From positions 1-64,000 of the forward strand of contig JAHHID010000037.1 in assembly GCA_019359015.1 (NCBI GenBank): DNA of 64,000 bases, written 5' to 3'. This DNA comes from Spirirestis rafaelensis WJT71-NPBG6. Lineage in GTDB: Bacteria; Cyanobacteriota; Cyanobacteriia; Cyanobacteriales; Nostocaceae. Shown here one piece after another: positions 55,818 through 64,000 of the stretch. Under the pieces are notes generated by a model that saw only the letters and a program-made list of their open reading frames with translations, searched no databases and was not told where the DNA came from. The position numbers and the translations under genes are program-made. Each line of letters opens with the position of its first letter. Position 1 is the first letter of the stretch.

Positions 55818-56394
55818 TCATTTAATCTTTGGCTTAATTAATTTGCAATGATAGTAAGTTGCTGGGCTAGTAACTTACATAATTCACTTCCAAAAAATTT
55901 ACAGTGCTTCTGGTTGCATCATATGCAGTAGAGGCTGATTTTGTTTTTTCTAATTAAAAAGCGCTTAAGGCACACTTGGCGAAAAAATTGCTAAGTAATG
56001 TTAACTAAAAAAGTGGAAACTCATTCAAACTTTTTTTGTAATTAATATCTTACCAAGTCCCTAGAATTGATCCCTATTTGTTTTTGATGCTTTTTATGTA
56101 GTTTTAAGTCAAATATTCCTAAATTTTAAATAATTGCAATTATCAGTAAATAGCGCTTACACTTATGAGTGTAGTGAGCATTGTTTTCAAGGATTTTACT
56201 GTAAACCAGTAGAAGTCTTAAATTAGATAACTACAGCAAGTTATCTGTTGACTGTAACAAAAGAAAAAATTAGTTTTAGGTTTTTAGCATCTAACGCTTA
56301 AACTAGTTTTAACTGATTGTTACGGTGACATTGCCATTGACAGACTTTCTATTCTTGACCGATTATTAGCAGGATAAAAAGGAATTAAAACGTT
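55818..56394. other. Intergenic region, no gene recognised
   Basis: About 580 AT-rich bases. A small hairpin, GTAAGTT...AACTTAC at 55857-55880, may end the FAD gene transcript. Other short palindromes are weak. No ORF with protein character was seen; the promoter for the next gene must be here. Confidence 0.45.
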
Positions 56395-56772
56395 ATGCAA
56401 ACAGTAGTGAAGTTAACACCAGAATCAGTTTTAGGAGAGATTGAAAGCGTTTTGGATACTTATCCATACAATCCTTATCAACAGGCTTTTGCTATTCCTG
56501 ATTTGCGTGAAGAATTAATTTCCTTTGTTCTTAGTCGGATTCCTTGCCTTTACAGTACAACTGAGGATAACTCGCTTCCTGTCTACCAGCTAGATCAAGA
56601 GTGCTTGTTAAACTTTAAGTTACCTCGTAGTCCTTTAGAACAAACACTATACTTGCAAAATTTAATTCACCAAGGCATTTCTTCAATCATGAAAGAAAAA
56701 TCAGATTGGATTAGCGATCGCCTTTGTGACACAGTTCAAGTAGGTTCTCAACCATCATATTGGTTTGGTTGA
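56395..56772 (+). CDS. Conserved-looking hypothetical protein
   Basis: A 125-residue soluble protein, mostly helical: LGEIESVLDTYPYNPYQQAFAIPDLREELISFVLSRIPCLY, ending SSIMKEKSDWISDRLCDTVQVGSQPSYWFG. I think of it as a cyanobacteria-only type but cannot assign a family. The ATG has no obvious strong ribosome site. A GAGACG hairpin at 56786-56813 follows the stop. Confidence 0.6.
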   Translation: MQTVVKLTPESVLGEIESVLDTYPYNPYQQAFAIPDLREELISFVLSRIPCLYSTTEDNSLPVYQLDQECLLNFKLPRSPLEQTLYLQNLIHQGISSIMKEKSDWISDRLCDTVQVGSQPSYWFG

Positions 56773-56785
56773 ATAAAATTAATAC

Positions 56786-56813
56786 TAGAGACGTTCACAT
56801 AGAACGTCTCTAC
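56786..56813. terminator. GAGACG hairpin after the hypothetical gene
   Basis: TAGAGACGTTC and GAACGTCTCTA are perfectly complementary around a 5-base loop. It is of the dispersed GAGACG repeat family and may double as a bidirectional terminator between converging genes; no clear T run follows. Confidence 0.5.
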
Positions 56814-56821
56814 CGCGCATC

Positions 56822-57160
56822 CTAATTTTTGTCTTTTAACGGATCGTGCCCCCAATTCATTAAAGAGTAACGCCAGCGTGTATGCTCAATATCACCCTCA
56901 GGCTGCTGTGCTGAGTGGCGATGTACATAACTGACGACTTTTTTCATGTGAGATAAATCATCGTCTGTGTAATCATCTTTTTTCTTGTGCAGTAATTCAA
57001 CGATGCGTTTACCGGATTTATGTCCGATTGACTCATCGTCTTCTTTTCTTTGCCCTACAGATTGAGATTCCTCTGTTTTCAACCAAGATTCCAGTTCCTT
57101 TGGTGCCATATTTACAGAAGAATGAAACTCGTCAATCACTGATTTGACATCTTCACTCAT
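56822..57160 (-). CDS. DUF3140 protein
   Basis: A 112-residue hydrophilic protein with the DUF3140 pattern: VIDEFHSSVNMAPKELESWLKTEESQSVG, HKSGKRIVELLHKKKDDYTDDDLSHMKKVVSYVHRH and TRWRYSLMNWGHDPLK. The family often sits beside DUF2945 genes, as here (9 bases downstream on the same strand). Function unknown; the pair is often found with stress genes. Confidence 0.87.
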   Translation of the reverse strand: MSEDVKSVIDEFHSSVNMAPKELESWLKTEESQSVGQRKEDDESIGHKSGKRIVELLHKKKDDYTDDDLSHMKKVVSYVHRHSAQQPEGDIEHTRWRYSLMNWGHDPLKDKN

Positions 57161-57169
57161 AAGCCTAGA

Positions 57170-57385
57170 TTAATCCTCAATTTTCTCAAGGGAACCAGGT
57201 TTGTGAGCTGCTTCTTTGCCAGTTTTATCGCTTTTAACCAAGTACTCTGGGTTATCTTTTGAGGCAGCGACGTGATGTCCTTTAATCTCTGTAGATGAGG
57301 TGAGTTTCTTTTCCACCTCCCCGACGGTTTCACCTTGCGAAGTCTTCCACTTAACTTTGTCGCCTTTTTTTAATTCGTCAGTCAC
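57170..57385 (-). CDS. DUF2945 protein (Tudor-like small stress protein)
   Basis: A 71-residue protein with VKWKTSQGETVGEVEKKLTS, IKGHHVAASKDNPEYLVKSD and KEAAHKPGSLEK, the DUF2945 pattern. It starts with GTG at 57385, which gives the usual opening (V/M)TDELKKGDKV. A frame from ATG 57484 adds 33 residues that do not fit the family. The DUF3140 gene follows within 9 bases, so the two are one transcript. Confidence 0.87.
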   Translation of the reverse strand: MTDELKKGDKVKWKTSQGETVGEVEKKLTSSTEIKGHHVAASKDNPEYLVKSDKTGKEAAHKPGSLEKIED

Positions 57386-57480
57386 GGGTTTTTTCTTGTT
57401 GAATGTTTTATACCCGTTAATTATGTTGACACTATCATAAAAATTAATCAGTCGCTTGACAGAAGTTGCATTAGCAAATC

Positions 57481-57605
57481 TCACCTCTCTCCAAACCTCT
57501 TTCCTCGTAGGAGAGAGGCTTTGATTTTCTCCCCTTCCCTCGTAGGAGAGAGGCTTTAAAACTTCCTCCCCTTCCCTACAAGGGAAGGGGTTGGGGGTTA
57601 GGTCT
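57481..57605. repeat. Tandem CCCTTCCCT/GTAGGAGAGAGG repeat
   Basis: CTCGTAGGAGAGAGGCTTT occurs twice (about 57507 and 57541), and the sequence continues with CCCCTTCCCTACAAGGGAAGGGG, a strong hairpin, then GTTGGGGGTTAGG. It is the usual cyanobacterial intergenic repeat. Confidence 0.8.
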
Positions 57606-57660
57606 GTATTGAATTAAACTGCAAATCGCTATATATCGAACTGACCTAAAATGAATTTCA

Positions 57661-57915
57661 TTGACATATCGACAAATTTCAACTCGTCGGTGCGTGATAT
57701 TAGAAGTAAGTTATGGTAAGCTAGGCAATCGCACTTCATTGAAATATTTGATAAAGACAAAACTCGCAAGCCCTATCACTTGGCGTATAACCTTAGATGT
57801 TGCGCTATCAGATATACGAACTATTATTAAGTTTGGCGAAAAGTACGAATTTGCTGCTTTGAGTAAATTATTCAAAGCAGTTGACGGTAATGAAATTATG
57901 AGAATGTGGATATGA
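57661..57915 (+). CDS. Short ORF coupled to the helicase gene
   Basis: An 84-residue frame that begins with TTG. Its C-terminal part (DIRTIIKFGEKYEFAALSKLFKAVDGNEIMRMWI) reads as a folded helix pair. The stop overlaps the helicase ATG at 57912 (ATGA), which suggests coupled translation. The N-terminal half is less protein-like, so it could instead be the 3' remnant of a lost upstream gene. Confidence 0.4.
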   Translation: MTYRQISTRRCVILEVSYGKLGNRTSLKYLIKTKLASPITWRITLDVALSDIRTIIKFGEKYEFAALSKLFKAVDGNEIMRMWI

Positions 57916-60900
57916 TTCAAGTTGGTTCATTGGTGCGATCGCGCAATAACAATCTGGGAATAGGCAAAGTTACTCAAATAGCCGAGCAATCGGCAATTGT
58001 AGAATATTTTTGCTCCTTAGGAAAGCAAATTGAAAGTACTTTACCTTTAAATGCACTGTCTAAAGTTACAATTCAGCGTCAAACTCGCTGTTATATCAAA
58101 TTAGAAAATGAAGATAGATGGGGAATCGGCAGAATTTTTACTTGGGATGAAGACAACGATTTATATCAAATTGATTTACCAGATAAAAAGACCGTATTAG
58201 TAACTGAGCAAGATGTTTACGTCCGTTGCGATTTACCGATTGAAGACCCAATTGATATTTTAGCAATGAAGGGTCAAGAAACGCCCTATTTCCATGAAAG
58301 ACGACTTGCTTTAGTTAATGGGTTGATGTCGCAACGCGCTGTCAGTCGCGGAATGACTGGCTTAATTTCTGCAAATATTAAGCTTTATCCTCACCAAGTT
58401 GAAATTATCCGTCGGGTACTAGAAAATCCAATTCAACGCTATTTATTAGCAGATGATGAGGGATTGGGAAAAACGATTGAAGCGGGTGCTATTCTTCGCC
58501 AATACCTGTTAGATGAACCGCAGGGAATAGCTTTAGTGATAGTACCGCAATATTTACTTGAACAATGGCATCAAGAGTTAGAAAATAAATTTTATATTTC
58601 CCATTTTCCTGATAGAGTGAAAGTGGTAGCGGTGGAAGATGTGCAAAAAATTAACCGCAACGCAGATATAAATTTTCTAATTTTAGATCAAGCTGACAAA
58701 ATTGCAGCAATGGCGTACTCATTTGACGCATCACAACGCCAGCATTTTGCCATATACAAACACATAGCTCATAAATGCGATCGCCTACTTTTACTTACTG
58801 GTAGTCCATTATTAAATCACGAGCGGGATTATCTAGCAATGCTACACCTGCTAGATCCTGACATCCATCGTATGGATGATTTGCAACGTTTTCGCGCCAA
58901 AGTGCAAAACCGCGCCGCAATTGGTAAAATTTTACTTTCTTTAGAAAATGCAGATCCTGTTGTCGTGAAAGACAATCTGAATCAACTCCGCACGCTTTTT
59001 CCCAAAGATACTTATCTACTCAATTTAGCAGACCAGCTAGAAATACAAACAGCCAGCGACCCAGAGAAAATTATCAGAGCAATTCGCACGCACATCAGCG
59101 ACACTCATCGACTTCATAGACGAATCCTCCGCAATCGTCCTACTTCTATAGAAGATGTAATTTTTGACAGAAATATTACACCCAAAGCCGAGTATGATTT
59201 AGATGAGCGTTCAATAGACATTCACGAATTAATTGAGAAGTGGCGTAGCCTTGCTCCCAACGAAAAAGAGTATCAGCGCATATTTCTGCTTTTATTTCTA
59301 GCTTCTGGTACTTGGTTGGGTCTTTTAGAACAGGTTATCACCGCACGGTTAAAAAACGTAGCTCGCAAAGAGTTAATTCAAGACTTTGATGATGAAAGCA
59401 TTTCCATGCTTACCGATACCCCAAAATTTCCTGGGGAAGAAGAGATTTTAGAGTCTTTGCTAAAGATTGTTCAACAACCTTCAGAAGATGGCGATCGCAT
59501 CGAATTACTCAAAACAGTATTGCTCTACCACCTCAGCGAACGCTTTAACCTCCAATCTTATCGGTCAAATCTGAGTAAATTACTCGAACAAGTACAGCGA
59601 CGGATTACAAGACCAATACCAGGTGATACGCTACCAAAAATTGTTCTATATACCAGTTTTGCACAAGTTGGTGCAGAAATCGTCCGTTGTTTGAGAAGCA
59701 GTTTTGGTAAAGCAACTGTCGCTACTCATCAATTCGGACAAAGTCGCGCTGAAGTTGAAAAGAACCTTAAACAATTCAAAAACGATCCAAACTGTTTTAT
59801 TTTTGTTTGTGATTCTACTGGTGAAGAAGGTCGTAGCTTACAATTTGCCGACTGGATGATTCATTTTGACATTCCTTGGTCGCCAAATCGCCTGGAAAAA
59901 AGAATTAGTAGGATAGACAGCATCTACAGTACACAGAAAATCGAGTTAACAGTATTTGCTGGTCCAGATTTAGAAGATAGTCCCCACGATGCTTGGTATC
60001 GCTTGTTAAAAGAAGGTTTAGCAATCTTTCACCGTTCAATTACCAGTCTTCAGTTTTATACAGATAAAAAATTGCCGCAACTCGAAGCAAATCTGTTTGA
60101 AAATGGAGCAAATGGACTAGTAGAAAGTATAGAACAAATCCAAAACGAAATCGCCGCCGAAAAAGTCAAACTGAACGAACAAAACGTTTTAGATGAGATT
60201 GATATTCTTGATGAAGATGCTGCCCAGTATTTTACAGCCTTAGATAATTATGATGCTCAACATCAAGAAATACAGCGAAGTGTAGAAGGATGGATTTGTG
60301 ACGCTTTAGAGTTTAAGCAAGTTTATAAAACTGATTTTTCTGGAATACAGCGCTATCAGCCAACAATGCGTACCTTAGTTCCAGTAGATGAGTTGAGAAC
60401 TTACTTCAACACTTTTGCAGAAACATTCGGTACTTTTAATCGGCAATTGGCAAATCAAAATTCTGATATCAATCTTTATAGAATTGGTGAAGAATTTCTG
60501 GAATCATTAGCATCATACATTCACTGGGATGACAGAGGTCAAGCTTTTGCACTGTGGCGATTTGATAAATCTTGGAACCCTAGTGAAGGTAAGGAATGGT
60601 TTGGTTTTAGGTTCAATTATGTAATAGAAGCCAATTTGACTTACCTGAAAGACGACACCAAATATCAGGTTATCAAGCGACGCGCTGATGGATTATTTCC
60701 GCCAATAGTCGAGTCGATTTTCGTTGATGCAGTTGAGCCTATGTCTGTAGTGCAAGATGAGGAATTATTAACTATTTTGCACCGTCCTTATAGAGGTAAA
60801 GGCAGCGCTCAATATCGTGATTATAACTTAGCAAAAAGTCGATTATCAATAATTGATAGCTTTGTTGAATCTAATAAATGGCAAGACTTTTGTTATCAAA

Positions 60901-61211
60901 CACGTCAAACTTCTTTGGAATTACTTGAGCAGCGTCCTGATTTTGTTAAATTGTGCGAAAAACAGGCGACAATTGCTGAACAGAAACTAAATAAGCGGGT
61001 TGAACAATTACAGTTACGGCTTAATCAACTTGTTGAAAACGAAGAAAGGTCTGATTCGGAACTAGAAGAAGAAATTGAGACAGAAACTGATTTAATACAA
61101 CTAATTATAGAAGGAATCCGCCATCCTTCAATTCGCCTTGATTCTGTTGGTTTTATTGTCGTTTCTGGGCGTCCTCCAACTCAATCTGAAGAAGAAGGTG
61201 ATAATTCGTAG
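57912..61211 (+). CDS. SNF2-type helicase, DpdE-like
   Basis: A 1099-residue two-lobe ATPase. Residues 1-110 form a small-domain region (MIQVGSLVRSRNNNLGIGKV), then YPHQVEIIRRVLENP. Walker A is ADDEGLGKTIEAG (about 180-192); motif II is degenerate (FLILDQADKIA, DQAD for DExH, near 260); motif III is LLLTGSPLLNH (about 295). The second lobe has VCDSTGEEGRSLQF and RLEKRISRIDSI near residue 660. The rest is a long C-terminal region ending in a helical, acidic tail. The pattern fits the DpdE helicase of the 7-deazaguanine DNA modification systems, but no other dpd gene is in the window. Confidence 0.7.
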   Translation: MIQVGSLVRSRNNNLGIGKVTQIAEQSAIVEYFCSLGKQIESTLPLNALSKVTIQRQTRCYIKLENEDRWGIGRIFTWDEDNDLYQIDLPDKKTVLVTEQDVYVRCDLPIEDPIDILAMKGQETPYFHERRLALVNGLMSQRAVSRGMTGLISANIKLYPHQVEIIRRVLENPIQRYLLADDEGLGKTIEAGAILRQYLLDEPQGIALVIVPQYLLEQWHQELENKFYISHFPDRVKVVAVEDVQKINRNADINFLILDQADKIAAMAYSFDASQRQHFAIYKHIAHKCDRLLLLTGSPLLNHERDYLAMLHLLDPDIHRMDDLQRFRAKVQNRAAIGKILLSLENADPVVVKDNLNQLRTLFPKDTYLLNLADQLEIQTASDPEKIIRAIRTHISDTHRLHRRILRNRPTSIEDVIFDRNITPKAEYDLDERSIDIHELIEKWRSLAPNEKEYQRIFLLLFLASGTWLGLLEQVITARLKNVARKELIQDFDDESISMLTDTPKFPGEEEILESLLKIVQQPSEDGDRIELLKTVLLYHLSERFNLQSYRSNLSKLLEQVQRRITRPIPGDTLPKIVLYTSFAQVGAEIVRCLRSSFGKATVATHQFGQSRAEVEKNLKQFKNDPNCFIFVCDSTGEEGRSLQFADWMIHFDIPWSPNRLEKRISRIDSIYSTQKIELTVFAGPDLEDSPHDAWYRLLKEGLAIFHRSITSLQFYTDKKLPQLEANLFENGANGLVESIEQIQNEIAAEKVKLNEQNVLDEIDILDEDAAQYFTALDNYDAQHQEIQRSVEGWICDALEFKQVYKTDFSGIQRYQPTMRTLVPVDELRTYFNTFAETFGTFNRQLANQNSDINLYRIGEEFLESLASYIHWDDRGQAFALWRFDKSWNPSEGKEWFGFRFNYVIEANLTYLKDDTKYQVIKRRADGLFPPIVESIFVDAVEPMSVVQDEELLTILHRPYRGKGSAQYRDYNLAKSRLSIIDSFVESNKWQDFCYQTRQTSLELLEQRPDFVKLCEKQATIAEQKLNKRVEQLQLRLNQLVENEERSDSELEEEIETETDLIQLIIEGIRHPSIRLDSVGFIVVSGRPPTQSEEEGDNS

Positions 61212-61224
61212 TAAGGACATAAGA

Positions 61225-61287
61225 TAACGACTAAAGTCGTTACTACAATAAAAAACACAGAGAAGAACTTTATGTTTCTCTGTGTTT
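61225..61287. terminator. Two hairpins between the helicase and rbcS
   Basis: TAACGACTAAAGTCGTTA (61225-61242) and AAACACAGAGAA...TTCTCTGTGTTT (61253-61287) are self-complementary; a third, AAGAGAG...CTCTCTT, lies at about 61303-61327. They stand between the converging helicase and RuBisCO transcripts and probably end one or both. Confidence 0.65.
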
Positions 61288-61350
61288 CAAAATCAAGTAA
61301 ATAAGAGAGGTATTAGATAGCTCTCTTATTTAAGAGTTAGTTAGCTAGCT

Positions 61351-61686
61351 TTAGTATCTGCTGCTGCCGGGCTTGTGAACAATAAAGCTGAGAATTTGGC
61401 ACTGCTTGATGTTGTCAAAACCCACAACCCGAACGAAGCTGGTGGAAAATTGAGAACGGCAAGCTTGAACTTCGCTCAAAACTTCTTGTGTTGATTTAGC
61501 GTTGAACAAAGGCAGCTTCCACATTGTCCAGTAGAATTCGTTTGGCTCGGATTTTTCGTTAAATTCGATCGCCGGAATGTAACCTTGATCTAAGATGTAC
61601 TGCACTTGCTTGGCGATTTGAGCGTCAGACAGAGGAGGCAGATAAGAAAGGGTTTCGTAACGACGCTCTTTTGGTAAAGTTTGCAT
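61351..61686 (-). CDS. rbcS: RuBisCO small subunit
   Basis: A 111-residue small subunit of ribulose bisphosphate carboxylase; eight copies cap the large-subunit octamer. It has [31 protein letters not shown] and [13 protein letters not shown]. It is the third gene of rbcL-rbcX-rbcS, 55 bases after rbcX. Confidence 0.98.
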   Translation of the reverse strand: MQTLPKERRYETLSYLPPLSDAQIAKQVQYILDQGYIPAIEFNEKSEPNEFYWTMWKLPLFNAKSTQEVLSEVQACRSQFSTSFVRVVGFDNIKQCQILSFIVHKPGSSRY

Positions 61687-61741
61687 AGCTGGTAATAGGT
61701 GGCGATTTTTAACTACTAGATTGACAAAGCTGTTTGCTTTT

Positions 61742-62140
61742 TCAGTTATCCAAATTTGGATCTGAGGTTGCTGCTTCTTCTGATTCTGAGCTGGGTATTG
61801 ACATATTTAATTGGGTAATTCGCTCTAAATGCTGACGACGATGTTCTGTATTTGCTTGTTGAATCCCAGTACGAATCATTTCGGGTAAGAAGTCGCTGAC
61901 TTCGTTGGCGATATGTTCTCGGACAGTCATTATCCGTAAAGCTAAATCTGGCTTTTCTTGGAACAAACTTTGGATGTAACTTTCTCCATCCTGAATTTTG
62001 TCAGCGGAGAAGTTGTGCAGCCAAAACGCCAAGGGAGGATTCGTTTCGCCAAGTTGAGTTAGCACCGTCCGCACTGCTTGATAAGTTAGGTAGCTAGAAA
62101 GCGTCTTAACTGTATCCTTCGCAATTTGTTTTAAATCCAT
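61742..62140 (-). CDS. rbcX: RuBisCO assembly chaperone RbcX
   Basis: RbcX binds the C terminus of newly folded large subunits and helps them form the octamer. The 132-residue helical protein starts [30 protein letters not shown] and has [26 protein letters not shown]. It sits between rbcL and rbcS, as is normal in cyanobacteria with form IB RuBisCO. Confidence 0.97.
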   Translation of the reverse strand: MDLKQIAKDTVKTLSSYLTYQAVRTVLTQLGETNPPLAFWLHNFSADKIQDGESYIQSLFQEKPDLALRIMTVREHIANEVSDFLPEMIRTGIQQANTEHRRQHLERITQLNMSIPSSESEEAATSDPNLDN

Positions 62141-62158
62141 GCTTGACCCAGCCCAAAA

Positions 62159-62236
62159 GAGTTATGAGTTATGAGTTATGAGTTAGGAGTTATGAATTAA
62201 TTTAACTCCTCACTCCTAACTTCTAACTCTTAACTT
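62159..62236. repeat. Short tandem repeat, GAGTTATGAGTTAG type
   Basis: GAGTTATGAGTTATGAGTTATGAGTTAGGAGTTATGAATT with the complement AACTCCTCACTCCTAACTTCTAACTCTTAAC lies between rbcX and rbcL. It matches the 2144-2177 and 39284-39515 repeats and lies inside the operon. Confidence 0.8.
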
Positions 62237-62240
62237 AAAA

Positions 62241-63671
62241 TCAGACGGTATCCATTGCCTCGAACTCGAACTTGATTTCTTTCCAAAGTTCGCAAGCAAC
62301 AGCCAATTCGGGTGACCACTTACAAGCTTCGCGGATAACATCGTTACCTTCGCGAGCCAAGTTGCGTCCTTCGTTACGTGCTTGGATACAAGCTTCTAAA
62401 GCGACGCGGTTAGCGGTTGCACCAGGAGCGTTACCCCAAGGGTGTCCTAAAGTACCACCACCGAATTGTAGTACAGAGTCGTCACCGAAGATTTCTACTA
62501 GTGCGGGCATGTGCCATACGTGGATACCACCGGAAGCAACTGCCATTACACCAGGCATGGAAGCCCAATCTTGGGTGAAGTAGATACCGCGTGACTTGTC
62601 TTGTTCAACGTAGTTTTCACGCAGTAGGTCAACGAAGCCCATTGTAATACCGCGTTCACCTTCGAGCTTACCAACAACGGTTCCGGTGTGGATGTGGTCA
62701 CCACCAGACATCCGCAAGCACTTAGCCAATACGCGGAAGTGGATACCGTGGTTCTTTTGACGGTCGATAACCGCGTGCATAGCGCGGTGGATGTGCAATA
62801 ACAGACCGTTCTTGCGGCACCAGTGAGCCAAGGTGGTGTTAGCGGTGAAACCTGCGGTCAGGTAGTCATGCATGATGATGGGCATTTTGAGTTCTTTAGC
62901 GAACTCAGCCCGTTCCAACATTTGTTCGCAGGTGGGAGCGGTAACGTTCAGGTAGTGACCTTTGATTTCACCGGTTTCAGCTTGTGCTTTGTGGATGGCT
63001 TCTGCTACAAACAGAAAGCGATCGCGCCATCTTTGGAATGGTGCTGAGTTGATGTTTTCGTCGTCTTTGGTGAAGTCCAAACCACCGCGCAAGCATTCAT
63101 AAACGGCACGTCCGTAGTTCTTCGCGGACAAACCTAGCTTGGGCTTAATGGTACAACCCAACAAGGGACGACCATATTTGTTTAATTTGTCACGTTCAAC
63201 TTGAATCCCGTGAGGAGGACCTTGGAAGGTCTTGAGGTAAGCAACAGGAATCCGCAAGTCTTCCAAACGCAATGCACGCAATGCTTTGAAACCAAATACG
63301 TTACCTACAATCGAGGTCAACATGTTGGTTACAGAGCCTTCCTCAAACAAGTCTAGAGGATAAGCAACGTAGCAAATGTACTGATTGTCTTCGCCGGGAA
63401 CTGGTTCGATGTCGTAGCAGCGACCTTTGTAGCGGTCAAGGTCGGTTAACAAGTCAGTCCATACTGTTGTCCAAGTACCAGTGGAAGACTCAGCAGCTAC
63501 GGCTGCACCAGCTTCTTCAGGAGGAACTCCAGGTTGTGGAGTCATCCGGAAAGCTGCCAAAAGGTCTGTATCTTTAGGTGTGTAGTCTGGGGTGTAATAA
63601 GTTAATCTGTAATCTTTTACCCCAGCCTGGTAACCTGATTTCGACTGAGTCTTCGTTTGCGCGTAAGACAT
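62241..63671 (-). CDS. rbcL: RuBisCO large subunit
   Basis: The catalytic subunit of ribulose bisphosphate carboxylase (form IB, 476 residues). It has the carbamylation lysine region [56 protein letters not shown] and the loop-6 segment [23 protein letters not shown] 7 bases before the ATG gives the ribosome site. It leads the rbcLXS operon. Confidence 0.99.
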   Translation of the reverse strand: MSYAQTKTQSKSGYQAGVKDYRLTYYTPDYTPKDTDLLAAFRMTPQPGVPPEEAGAAVAAESSTGTWTTVWTDLLTDLDRYKGRCYDIEPVPGEDNQYICYVAYPLDLFEEGSVTNMLTSIVGNVFGFKALRALRLEDLRIPVAYLKTFQGPPHGIQVERDKLNKYGRPLLGCTIKPKLGLSAKNYGRAVYECLRGGLDFTKDDENINSAPFQRWRDRFLFVAEAIHKAQAETGEIKGHYLNVTAPTCEQMLERAEFAKELKMPIIMHDYLTAGFTANTTLAHWCRKNGLLLHIHRAMHAVIDRQKNHGIHFRVLAKCLRMSGGDHIHTGTVVGKLEGERGITMGFVDLLRENYVEQDKSRGIYFTQDWASMPGVMAVASGGIHVWHMPALVEIFGDDSVLQFGGGTLGHPWGNAPGATANRVALEACIQARNEGRNLAREGNDVIREACKWSPELAVACELWKEIKFEFEAMDTV

Positions 63672-63844
63672 ACTTTATCCTTTCAACAAGTCAATTTTCT
63701 TTTTTACAAGCAAATTACGTAGCTGTGCAATTTACCCTCACCCGATTTTTCCCCCAACAAGCAGGAGGAATATTTAGAAAACTTTTTTCTTAAGGGTTGC
63801 TTTTGGCAATGGGTAGCGGTTTTTTAGATTCACACTTAGTTAGA
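63672..63844. promoter_or_regulatory. Upstream region of rbcL
   Basis: About 170 bases between the rbcL start and the end of the upstream gene. It is presumed to hold the rbcL promoter and leader. AGCAGGAGGAATATTTAG is present but reads on the plus strand. No defined element was fixed. Confidence 0.4.
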
Positions 63845-64000
63845 TTAGTAATCTTCCTCACCAGTGCTTTTCAGTTGTATGAACGCAATACTTTGCGCGT
63901 ATACTCTTCCATCGTCCCACGAATGTAAATTCTTTTTTATCTCTTCTTCGCACTCTACTAAAAATAGCTCAACTGCGCGATCGCCTTTTTCAAGTAAATT
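63845..64000 (-). CDS. 3' end of a gene cut by the window edge
   Basis: A minus-strand frame is open from the window edge for 51 codons and ends in TAA at 63845. It reads NLLEKGDRAVELFLVECEEE...DDGRVYAQSIAFIQLKSTGE and ends EEDY, with balanced amino-acid use and no low complexity. It is in the same direction as rbcL, upstream of it. No family is recognised from this part. Confidence 0.6.
   Translation of the reverse strand, partial: NLLEKGDRAVELFLVECEEEIKKNLHSWDDGRVYAQSIAFIQLKSTGEEDY

Overview
The window is a chromosomal segment of a cyanobacterium, most likely a filamentous nitrogen-fixing type (Nostocales and relatives). The evidence is the pair psaA-psaB, the RuBisCO operon rbcL-rbcX-rbcS, sucrose synthase, a long cyanobacterial-type ThiE, dozens of copies of the octamer GCGATCGC (HIP1), and many short tandem and palindromic repeats of the sort common in these genomes. 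No tRNA, rRNA, CRISPR array or intact transposase was seen.

Layout. 1-8.4 kb: a family 4 glycosyltransferase, thiE-thiS on the minus strand, and two DUF1565 beta-helix proteins (one with SLH domains) around a hypothetical protein. 8.4-8.7 kb: a 13-copy 21-bp tandem array. 8.8-13.4 kb: a Gld-like ABC exporter cluster (ATPase, permease, GldG-like protein, DUF4340 protein). 13.5-24 kb: mixed small genes, with purU, a potC-like permease, a second glycosyltransferase, a DUF1350 protein, a phosphoribosyltransferase, an HPF/cold-shock fusion, a stress flavin-binding protein, two tiny membrane ORFs and a small secreted peptide ending near ERSGGR. 24.6-32.8 kb: two divergent hybrid histidine kinases with a ParD-like small gene, a second 21-bp array and a 120-residue hypothetical gene between them. 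33-35.4 kb: tmk, a peptidase E gene and holB. 35.7-42 kb: a KGG stress protein, a glycoside phosphorylase/beta-phosphoglucomutase fusion, and sucrose synthase. 42.4-44.7 kb: unrecognised genes and a GNAT acetyltransferase. 44.8-49.5 kb: psaA-psaB. 50-57.4 kb: a repeat-rich lipoprotein, glutaminase, a thioredoxin/NHL gene split by an in-frame stop, an FAD oxidoreductase, and DUF3140 and DUF2945 stress genes. 57.6-61.2 kb: a large SNF2-type helicase resembling DpdE, coupled to a short upstream ORF. 61.3-64 kb: rbcL-rbcX-rbcS and the end of another gene.

How they fit together. Most genes are housekeeping: photosystem I core, carbon fixation, thiamine, formate/purine, dTMP and replication-clamp functions, sucrose and glucoside turnover, and general stress proteins. 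The more unusual material is (1) the kinase region at 24.6-32.8 kb, (2) the isolated helicase beside the RuBisCO operon, (3) the ERSGGR peptide, (4) two 21-bp arrays 20 kb apart sharing one skeleton, and (5) short repeats that have entered coding sequences in frame. Function calls come from reading the translations by eye; no database search was possible.
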